Shown piece by piece: positions 10,701-21,900 of a DNA stretch of 40,418 nt (its first letter is position 1; each line of letters starts with the position of its first letter). The stretch spans positions 328,285-368,702 of the forward strand of contig NW_003143793.1 of NCBI RefSeq assembly GCF_000003605.2. The letters run 5' to 3'. A program made the translations under genes and the position numbers. The DNA is from Saccoglossus kowalevskii (Eukaryota > Hemichordata > Enteropneusta > Harrimaniidae). Under the pieces are notes generated by a model. That model did not search any database, had not been told where the DNA came from, and was given only the letters and a program-made list of their open reading frames with translations.

Positions 10701-11700
10701 TTGGTCTTGTATAAAAAAGAACAAACAATCAAGCCAGTCATAATTGCATTTGTACAGACAGTACCGGTAAAACAGACGCAAGCACGGATGTGGCAAATAG
10801 CAGTCCTATCTGTCCCATGCTTCTATAATAACTTTTGTTATACTTCTTTATATGGAGATTAGATATACCCCTGGTACAATGAGTCTGTATATCATCGCTG
10901 ACTCAGTCGTCAACATGATACAAACACTGACAGAAATGAGGTCACCGTGTAAAAAAGTCTGATGACATGGCAAGACACAGACTGTCAATTTGGTCGAAAG
11001 TGCAAGTATTGGCCAATATAGTATAAACATTCAAATGCAGGAAAGTAATCTATATTATACTAGATGTAAAAGCAGCATGAGGCAGCATTTATCTGCATCT
11101 ATTTTAAATTACCTAATACGTTGCTATGCATATCAAACAGAATATCTATATAAAAAAAATGAAAACAGTCTGTTATATTGCCATAACTAGATCGAACTGG
11201 AAAATCATGATTTACGAGTCAGTCGGACTCAACACGTGTAAATGACATGGGTGAGCAAAATACAAACAAAATACACTTTCCTATCTATCTAAAGGTGGTC
11301 CCTGCAAGTTAACATCAAGACTGTGCTAGTTGAATTTTCCTGTCTCTATAATGTATATGGCCAAACAACAGTAATCATCAAAACACCCACTGAGCAACTG
11401 ACAACGTCTCTAGATATCGATAATACAATAATATCATATCTCAAAATTGATATCTTCTCTGGATAAAAACATGTGACAAGACAACACGCAATATAAATAA
11501 CGAGCTTTTCATTACAAATGAACTGTCAACATTTGGTTACTGGTAATCCTTTAATGCAGGTGTCTTTTTTCATAAAGGAAATGTGCTATGCTATCTATGT
11601 GAATGAATATTGAATTTAGGAATGGACGCGCAGTTCACCGGTCAATTTTTAAAAGCAGTACAAATGCTTGATATTTTGAGGGAAAGGATCCTGACAAATG
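7736..11700. other. Gene-free AT-rich stretch between the two 3' ends
   Basis: I find no exon with conserved coding and no structured repeat here beyond AT-rich simple runs. It probably combines intergenic DNA with possible long 3' UTRs. The open frames of 60-98 codons look like chance. Confidence 0.5.
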
Positions 11701-11712
11701 ACAAATGAAAAT

Positions 11713-11853
11713 AAAATGTACCCAAATTTGTTTCTATAGAAACAATGACTGATTTTTCATGTTAAATCCAATGTGGTGGCCATTTTTGAATGGAAAAGGA
11801 CGAAAAACAAAAAATTTATGTTTATAGGTTAAAAAACATTTTGGGTACATTTT
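11713..11853. repeat. Inverted repeat in the SNX13 3' UTR region
   Basis: aaaatgtacccaaa at 11713-11726 is mirrored by ttttgggtacatttt at 11839-11853. Just inside the left arm lies an 18-bp perfect palindrome (TTGTTTCTATAGAAACAA, 11728-11745). It may be a small foldback element or a 3' UTR structure. Confidence 0.6.
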
Positions 11854-11859
11854 TTTATT
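11854..11859 (-). terminator. Candidate poly(A) signal of SNX13
   Basis: TTTATT on the plus strand reads AATAAA on the minus strand, about 195 bases after the stop codon. It sits in the arm of a small inverted repeat. The real 3' end could lie further on. Confidence 0.4.
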
Positions 11860-12054
11860 CAGAATTTAAAACAGCCAATTATAAAGAGTAATTAGGCAAA
11901 TTTTACGGAACGACCATTCTTAAATCCATTACATCAACAGCCATCTCTTGTACAGTAGGAGCAAACAAAGTATTTGTTTCTCTTGATAAACTTATTTCGT
12001 GACACTTATTTTTTTTAGATCTTACCAAATTTGATTGCAACCATTATAAGTATT

Positions 12055-12959
12055 TCATTGCTTGTCTCGTGTGTCATCACCTTCACTATAGTGTCTCCGT
12101 TTAGTTGCTCTCAGTGTATTGTCAGAGTTGTTTCTGGTGAGTGGATCTTCTGTATTGCAAGACTCAGTCATCTGTGATGTTTCAGAGTCGGCTCTTTCCA
12201 GTTTGTTGGCTCGCTTCTTTCTGGAATTGATGTTATCATCTGAGTGCCTTATTTTCATGTAATCCTCCGATACCGTGCCATTTCCTTCTAGTATGTCACT
12301 GTCTCGAGAGTCAGTACTGTTTGATGAACTGTGATCCTGTGATTCAATTCGGCTGAGTTTATTACTGGAGTCATCCATGCACTCTACCTGTTTTGGCCTT
12401 TCTAAATCATCATCATCATCAGCAAGTTCATCCATAGATTCTACTGTTCCCACATGTTTTTTACTAAGCGACTCATTCTTATCCAGACTATTCACAGAAT
12501 CTGTTCTATCCAGTTGATTTGTCTTCTTTTTTCTGCCAACAACAAGATCATCCTTGGAATCAACCCTGTCAAGTTGCTTCCCTTTCCGTGTATTCTTATT
12601 TGAATCCACTTTTTCTACTGGCTTCTTCGAGTCATTTATATTATTGCGTTTGTGTTTTGTCTCAGTCCTTTCTAAAACCTTCTTTCTATGTGAGTTACTT
12701 CTATCTAGAGAGCCTCTTGTCTGGGTGTCTGATCTCTGTAAGACGCCCCTTCTTGATGGTTTATTCCTCAGCTTCACTGACCTTGAGTGCAGTTTAGTAA
12801 ACACTTCCGGAAACTTGTTGTCAGGAAACAGTGTTTCTAGCATTCCTTCTAAGCAGACGTACATGAGCCTCTTGTTTAAAGTCTGATGTTGGAGCATTTC
12901 AAATACCCTCAATACACCTTTCTTGGTTGTTTCAGCTCCTATAAAATTCTTCATTTCAT
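12055..12959 (-). CDS. SNX13: SNX13 exon 22: end of nexin-C plus a ~230-residue tail
   Basis: Acceptor ttcaacag, then 300 codons and TGA. The first 60 codons (GAETTKKGVLRVFEMLQHQT, LEGMLETLFPDNKF, KLHSRS) are conserved nexin-C. The remaining 240 or so are low-complexity, rich in Ser, Asp, Lys, Arg and Asn, with recurring LxRxx[S/T] motifs and an acidic run (ADDDDD). An open frame extending upstream of the acceptor to an ATG at 13044 is intronic, because the exon 21 junction restores a conserved Pro-Asp-Glu. Confidence 0.95.
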
Positions 12960-15900
12960 CTGTTGAAATGATACACACATAAATATCACTGCCATATTGT
13001 TTCGAACACTTTAAAATGGCAATATTGCCAGTAGAGTTGCTCACTCGTTTGCTATGAGTGACTTAAGATCATTATAACATTAGAATTAGGAAAAATGCAG
13101 AAAGTACTGTATATACATTTTGTTTAATTTTTGGGTTCAGATGTCCAATTGTCATACAGCAGTTTATATGATTGAATGAAATAAATTGAAAAGGCAATTG
13201 CATTTTTTATTAATATCAATGTGTTCCTGTAATGATTTGAGGCTATGGCGTTTAGTTTAGTTATTTGCATTACAGATATTGATACATTGTCATGGAATAT
13301 ATTATTTCTTCCCCCTTTTAATTTAACCGCTGCCACCATATGTAAACTGAGAACAGAATTCTCAAGGTAGATTGAACCAAGTGAGTATTGGTCACCAAAT
13401 CCGGGAGGCGAATAACGCACTGGAGAGGAGCACTTGTAGCCATGGTGTTTATTGCTCAACTACTAGGCCTGGAACTGAGTCTAAATACTCACGAGATGTT
13501 CCATTACAATGTATCAATATCATTATGCAAACAACTAAACTAAACGTCATAGCCTCAAATCATTACAGTCCCCAAAATTAGTTTGATCTTCTTCTGTTGA
13601 TGTTGGTTTGACCAAAGGTAATATCACTTACCCGGCATACTGGATAATAGTTTGGCTTTTGCAACTACCCTAGTTCTCATTCTGGTCATGTGATCTCTTT
13701 CTGGTGACGATTCAGCCTCAATACCATTTGGCCAAAAAGAATCCCTAGTGAGAAATCAATCAGCAGATGAAAATAATTAAATAATTACAGATATTTTGTA
13801 AGGAGGGAGGGAGAGAAGGAGGGAGGGAGGGAGGTAAGACAGTGTTGTTACACTAGTGAAGCAGTGGTCTTCTGTCATTGGTACTGGACAAGTGTAATAA
13901 TGCTGGCATTTCATGATAGCAATCACTGGCATGCACTTGGTGCAAGGAATGTGCTGGACAAGTAGTACCATTACCGGTAATGTTGAATGAATGTATAGTT
14001 GTAGAAAATTTAATAAAGTACCAACCTGAAGACCTTAACGTATTCTGCAACTTGTTCAGCTGAAGTAGTGTACTCTACATAGTCAACAATTTTACTGTAA
14101 TATAAATACAACCACATTTTTTATATTAATGCGGTATATTTATAAGTTTATAAAACAACAAAAAACATGATTTTCTAACCGTAAAGTAACTGCTAATGAA
14201 TGGTTAATTTAATCCAATGCAACAGATTACCTATTAAGCATGTTTCCGAATGCTGCCTTGAAAATTTGCCTGAGAAATGCTATAACTCGTTTTCTCAACC
14301 ATTGGTCACGACTTTTCAAGTCAAAAACTTCATCCATGAGCAACAGCATGATTCTAAGTGGGATGTTATCATCATCCTAGAGGTAAACAGAAACCATACA
14401 CAAATACAGTCAAACCTGTATTACATAAAGACTACCTATAGTGATCAGTTTCAGACAGTCTCAAGGTATAATGTATGGGCAACCTATGTATAAAGTGCAC
14501 ATTACTTAGGTGATTATTCGTTCACCAACATTTTTGCAGACTCGCCTTTCTTTAGATACCAAAATAATAATTCCAATTTTTAATTTCCTCATCTCAAACA
14601 TATTTGATATTGATCCACTCAAATCAATGTGTTTTTCATTGCAGTCGTACCATCTCGTTATTTTCTAGGCTAATCGTATCAATCATCAAGTTAATAAAGC
14701 TGAAGTATTACTCTTCTCCTACGTACATGAATGTAAAATGAACATATAAGACTGTAGAGGACTTACATCAGCTCCAATATTGGCAGATACTTTCTCAGTT
14801 TCCAAAAATTCATCTCTTGGTGTTGCCTGCACATAAATAAATTGTAATATTTATTAATAATATTAAGAAATATATAAATGAAAATACTATCCACAAAAAT
14901 GCATGTTTTTGTTATTTTTTTTAATTGAAGAAAGGAAAAAAATATTTACCTTAAACATTTTATTGATTCCATCTGTCATTTTATCCGACATTTTATTAAA
15001 ACCATCTGACATCTGAACCATTCCGCCAAAAATATTACCGGGTACAGACTTGACTGTGTGTGCTACATTACGCACTGAATTTCTTAAAGGATTCACAAAG
15101 TTATCCATCTGATAAGGAAATGCAACATATGTATGGTGATGTAATTTATCCAGTCAACACTTTGGTGCAACATTTTTCCTAATTTCATGTATTATGTATA
15201 ACAAATTTTCAATAATTTTGCACCGAATTTTTATTGGGTATAGGCCTTAATAAAAATTTTGGAAAAAATCTGAAAAAAATATGCAAATTTTAATTTTTTT
15301 TATGGTAAACAAGCCAGCCTGTCGGCTGAGATAGCTCCGCTGTTAGCAATACACATTTCAATTAAAGAACTGAAGACATTATTAGAAAATGAACAATATG
15401 TATAGTATCAAAGCAATCAGACAGTTTTTAACAAGAAGTGGAAAATATCAATTTTTACCAAAAATGACAAAAATATTTACCAAAATTAGAGAATTCAAGA
15501 TATCACCACGAAATGAACAAATCAGAGAGAGGTCTACCCAAGTTACATATATACACTAAGTATTGAAGCATTCAGATTTGTAGTTTTCAAGGAGAAGTCA
15601 AAAAAGTAAAACATTGACACGGACATCGACTGACGCCGGCAGACAATCACTCATATGATAAGCTCCGCTCGACAAAGTCGACAGTGGAGCTAAAAAAGTT
15701 GACATTGACACAAATATTTAAACTTATCACACTGTTTAGATATTTATATATCTGAAAGGTTCAAATAAATATAAATAATAAGGTACCTTTCTTGCAAATT
15801 CTCCTTTGCCTTTATTATACACACCTGGTTCTAAGAAGTGAACCAGAACTCCAAGCATACCTGGGTTATTGCCAAGGACATCAGGACAAAGTAAAGTCTA

Positions 15901-18900
15901 CAAAGAACATACATTAAACATTATCAAAACTAAAAATATACTGTAAAACATGTTTTTTTCGCGAGCATGTCTTTTTAGCGAATTAAGCGAGAGAACTGAT
16001 TCGCTAATTCAAGATGTCACTAATGACTTTTTTATAAATTCAAAATGGCCAAGGCTTGGGAATTTGTATACAGTAATCCGGACCATAAAAATCTGGGGTG
16101 CTTCCTAATTACGCATGACAGTTTTTGTATGTTTTTATGGAGGTGATAACTGCGCATTTATTTTGGCACGCGACAGACAAGTATTGTGAAAACGGGAAAT
16201 CAACAATGAGTGAGAGAGATTCCCTAAATCAACATTTCGCAACATTTTACCACAATTTGCTAAAATTGCATATTGCTTTTTCAACATGTTTTACTGTAGT
16301 TTGCCTACTCACATATAAATATATATAATTTGTCAGCCCATGAACTAACCCCTATATTTAAAACATTTTTAAAATTGAAGAAATAGTAGTTTAAGCACCA
16401 ACCAACATTTCCCCCTCTATGTTTTAAAGACAAATTAGCGGGATTGATGAAGAAGTTGATCAATACAGTAGGTGTCTTCCCTTCCAACATAGTATCCGAC
16501 ACCAAAGATAAAATATATTCTAAGAAAGTACAAAAGTACTACACACAATGTATACTTATTATTTCAGTTTTCCATATTGCCAAGTTAACCCACATGTTAC
16601 GCTGTGAAAGAAATTGCAAAAACTACTGCAGAACACATATGAAACATTGTTTTACTTTTTTTTCAATGGTCTCTTTCATCAGTTATTAAATTCATAATAA
16701 ACACAATCAGCAATATTTCTAAGAACATAACAATGTTGAGTACTAGCAAAGTTTTAGACCAGTACAAACACGATACAACAACTCACCTGTAAGTAAGAAT
16801 CCAATGCTTTACTTCTTTTATCCAAGAATGATCTGCTCATGTTATTGAATGCTTTCTTGGCAGGTAAACTCAGACCAAATAACGATGGAAACTTGTCTTT
16901 TAGCATCATATGTAAATCATGAAAGTCACTGTAACGACGATATACTTCCCATACTTCCTCTGGACTGTTTTTACATGCACGTGTAACATGTATGCAGTAA
17001 ACAGCATAGGATTTACCAGCATCCTTCAACACAGCTGTAATCGGAATAAATTAGAATAAACTATAAACATTGCACCGCGGAAGACTATTAGCAACATACC
17101 ATAAATACTTTCTGTAAAAACCACACTCATTTTATGGTCAATGATCAGATATATATTATTTTCATAAAAATTTTTTAAAAAGTTGTAGTTCATCTAAAAT
17201 TAGTTATGCAATGAAATATCAAACAATCATAATGTTTGTTGTAATGGGATGCAGTCTTTATTCAGGAAATAAAATAACTAACACTGGGGAAAAGATATAA
17301 CGTCAGACACCCCAGACATAAAATATAATTTAATGTAGAAAGCTAAGAAAACTAGAAAGGTTGCTATTAAAAATATCGAAAGATTAAAAGCTTGGCTAAA
17401 ATCTGTAAAGTAGCAGAGGAGTGAATGCTATTATTAAAAAAAAAAGGTGCTTAGAACATAGAAAACAACAAGGAGTATCAAAACTAAGAATACCATTTTA
17501 ATAAAAGATCAGGGCAATTATGATAAAAAAAACATGGACTTAAAAAGCAAAATGATGCATCTAAAAAATTTGTACACCCTACAAGTAAAGGAATTTCAAA
17601 TAGTTCTAGTATAGACAACGATACTTTTTATATGCCTATATTTTACAATGACGAATTGAAAATTTACTATTAAATCATTGAATAATGCTTATTAAAAATT
17701 ACCTGTATTTGTAATGGAAGCTGTCAGTGTATAATGAGCATGTTTTGGTAATTCTGATGATAGATGAGATTCTTCTAAAGAAGACGACAACAAGTCTTCA
17801 GTTGACTGAAATATACAACAAAACAATGTGAATATGTTATGTGTGATATGTTATGCGGCTACACAGATGTATGAATGCGCTTGTGTATTAACAAAACTTT
17901 ATTGTCAAGTTCTTTCAGATAAAGAAATCAAACTCCATTATCTCTTTGGGAAAAGGCTCGAATTTTGACATCACCTCAGTTCCCTGTGTGTGGGAAACAA
18001 TCTAAAATGATTACCGGGGTAATATATTGTGTACACAAAGAACTTACCCCTGTTAGACTATTCGATGGTGAGGAATCTGCAGAGTGCATCGATTCACGGT
18101 CATTTATCTTGGGACTGTCGTCTTTCAATAAATCTAACTCTGCTAAACATTTCACATACAGTGCACTAAGTTTGAAGGCAGGGAAGAACTTATCACCTTG
18201 GAGTATATCATAAACCTGTAAACGAGTCATACAATCAAGGTTACGTTAATGTGCAGGTTGAGCTTGTATGTTAAGACTGCTGTTACTACTTTGAACTTCT
18301 TTAAATTCAGTAAGTTTCAATCAAAAGTCAGTAAAAATCACAAAATTTTGTAGCAGCGAAAATTTCTTTGGGGTCTTGCATGTCAGCGACTTTTGTGGAA
18401 TTGTGTCTTCAAGAGTACCATAAAATTCCTGGCAGTGAAAATTAAGCGTGATAACATCTGTGCTTCATTTTATTTTATACTAACACATTAACTATACTTA
18501 AACTATAATCATCAAATATTTACAAACTATTATTTTATTCAGTATCACAGATTACATCAAAGTAGCTGTGACAATCCTACCTTTCTCTGGATTTCATCAA
18601 ACACACATTCTGACGGGGCTCCATTTCTGATCCTCTGATTAGTTCTTTTCACGAGTTGGTCATCAAGATTAAGTTTATAAGATGCCTGCAGGTTAATCAG
18701 GTGACAACTTATTTAGAAAGTTTTATTGTTTTGTATATTTTGTTGGTTTTGATCAAGGTGGAAAATGTGAAGATCTTGATCGGCATACCAGTTTTACCTC
18801 AACACAAATAAAACATTTCCAAAGCATTATTGCGGCCTTGAGATTATTGTGTGAAATATTTGATGATATAATAATGTGTGAATTGTATGAAATATGTGAT

Positions 18901-21900
18901 GGTACATATATGTGAGAATCGATATACGTGAAATATTTGATTGACAAAGATTCACCTTGTTCAGAATTACTGAGGGTCATCTATACTGAATCCATATACA
19001 AACAAACACTAGTCAAAAGCTTTGTGTAACAAATAACCAAATAAAGACCAAAATTGGAATGTTTAATTAATATTTCATGCAAATGCAGAAGTTTTAATAT
19101 TTTAAACAATACTACATGTGGTAGTCCCAAAATTCCAATAAAGCTGCTGGAATATCTTATATTGAAGCTTCAATAAATCACAGTTATGAAAGGATTATGT
19201 GGAAAGTTGGAAAAGTTATTTGTATATATAACAGCAGTTTGTTTTTGAATTTACAAATACTTATTTTAACACAAGATATACTACAAAGTTGAGACACTGA
19301 ATAAAAAGGATTAAAAACAGTTTTATCTGCTGTTCACAAAGTTATTACACTCTTTACAAAATGTATAATAATATAATATATATAAAGAGTTTGGACTTAC
19401 ATTGTCTGATAAGTACTGTTCAAATATATTAAGTGCAGCAGCTCTTAACATTTCTGGATCTGAACCTCCATAACCAGCAGCTGCGGCTCCTGTAGATTCT
19501 GATTCTGCTTGTTGTAAATGATACGCTGACAACTGCTGCTCTGCTGTCACTTTGTAACTTTCAATTGTTAACCAGAAAAACAAGTAGCCTTGCCCTCCAA
19601 CTTGACCAATAAATTCTAAAAAAGGGAGCAACGATTTTGAACTATAGCGCCCTCTAATAATGCTTTTGTTTTTATTAAGGTGTCTCAACGTTATGCACTA
19701 GTCAATTAACATCTCCAGAACAAGTCCCACCATTCCCAACACCAGGAGCATATTTTGGCGGCACATACCGCCACCTCAGAGAAGCACACAAGCCCCAATA
19801 AATTATACACTCTCCTGACATATCATAACCCAGATATTTCAATTCTTAAACATAGTTCTTTAATAGTCACACAATTTACTAGATCTTGTGTATATGGTAC
19901 ACTGTTCGGACCTCAGATCCAATTGATTGCATTGATTGAAACATCCTAATAAAAACAAAATCATTATAAGAAGGTGCTACATTTTAAATTTCAATTGACT
20001 GGTGAATTAGTTGCAAATGGCCACAGTCCGCAGGGGTATGGTTAAGGGTGAACAACTAGAGTTGTTTCTGCCTCCTAAATAGCTCACCCCTCAATCGTGC
20101 TCACTGTTCCAACATATCCATGGTATTTAGAACACTACAATGACAAGAGACAATGGAGCACTGTTCGAAAAGGGAAAAACAAGTCTCATGGTTTTCTCAC
20201 TCTCTGCGGCCATTTCCATCTAGGGTATACAGTATTATGAGTTGCACTGCCGATAAGCTGATGAGAATGATACTACTTACCAATAAAATATGATAAAGCA
20301 ACATTATTTTCTAGTACCACATCTAATGGTAGTGAATACAGACTCTGTCCTGGCAGTGGAGAGAGATCTGGTTCCTGCAACATAATACAACAATCTAATA
20401 GGTACACCTGCATCATATCAATTGGAGCCAGCAGCAATGCTGCGTTCTCATTTGCACATATTAGCTAAGCTGCCTAAATCTTAACCATGATACTGAGATA
20501 GTACAAGCAGAACAAGGGCTACAACATAATAATGATGTTACGATCCCGCTTTTGGCCATAATAATGATATATTTTAGCCAAATGTATAATTCATATTTGT
20601 GTACAATGAGAAAGGAGGCAGATTGTCAACAGAAGTTAAAGCCAACTCATATGCACACATGTACTTGTCATACCGGTAAATGCATGTATGCAAACAAAGA
20701 TGGTGAAGCGCAGAGACAACTTATTGTTGCCACATATTAAAATATAATTTTCAGATGAAAAGATGTGGAAACCTCACTGTTCTCCTAAACACTAGGCCCT
20801 ATAGAGACGTCCATGCAAATGACCAATTGTGATGATGTACTTACAGCTTTCAATAGGCTTTTAACAGCCTAATTGTATGGTTGTACAAAACAAAATAAAA
20901 TATAAATGAAGCAAAAAATGATGAATGATTAAATTTATTAATTAATAATAACTATAAAATTGTTAATTTAGTGAACCAATCAGTGCAGTCCCTCAAAGAT
21001 AAGTTATTTTTCAGTGATGAAAAGTTTGTTGAGAAATAAAAAAAAAATTAGCAAATCCAAATTGCCGACATGTGCAGAGCTAGATGCAACAGGTGATATT
21101 CAGTGCAGGCATGCCATCTGACGGTGCCAAAACAAGCGATGAAACTGAAGTTCTTCAACCATCTACCATGCAAGCAATGAACAAATGTGATTGCATACAG
21201 TAAAGTTACATTTAATAATATACAATCTGTCATGACATGAAATCATGCAAGTGACTATATGAATGCATACTTACAGCTTCTATAGCGGCATCAAGATTTC
21301 CTTCCAGTAATCTTTGTAATGTTTCTAAGCAAACTCTTCTAACATATTGTAGACTATTCAGCTGCATTTTAGTGTCTGAGTCTGGATAAAATAAGATGCA
21401 GGTTATTGGTAGCAAACATTAAATCTCATATTTTACAAAAATTTCATACACGATTAATTATCACAAAAACGCACAGAAAACATTACATGTTATTACCATG
21501 TACTACATATTATTATTCAGTAGCTGTGAACTTGATGAATTTATTTTCTTTTAAATATTTCTCAAGAACATTTTGGACCAGGCGTTTCCTGGCTTACATT
21601 ATCTAGTGAATATCTACTGCTAATGATGCAGCCTTATATAAATTAAGACAATTTTGAAATGCCATCACTTGTATCACATGTATTATTATATAAATACTCT
21701 TTTTGGTCTGCAAAGAGTAAATAAATCTATTTTTGTAACTCACCATCAGTGCTGGAATCTCTTGATCTCTGTATACTGATTTCATGGTCTAATTTTTCTA
21801 TAACAGCCTCTAATTCACCAATACTGTCAGATATCTTGATTATATTTAAAAAATAATCACTGGTGATATTTGTCTCTTTGCTCTGTAAAAACAGTTGGAT

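Noticed and set aside
12519-12886. Two plus-strand open frames of about 90-110 codons
   Set aside because: They are antisense shadows of the SNX13 last exon, whose frame is supported by conserved nexin-C sequence.
12960-13044. ATG at 13044 as the start of a separate 329-codon gene
   Set aside because: The segment before 12959 is intronic: the exon 21 donor joins at 12959 to restore conserved residues, and the downstream part is nexin-C.
20008-20222. Weak inverted repeat aaatggccacagtccgcag / ctctgcggccatttcc
   Set aside because: The match is short and no target duplication is visible, so I did not call an element.
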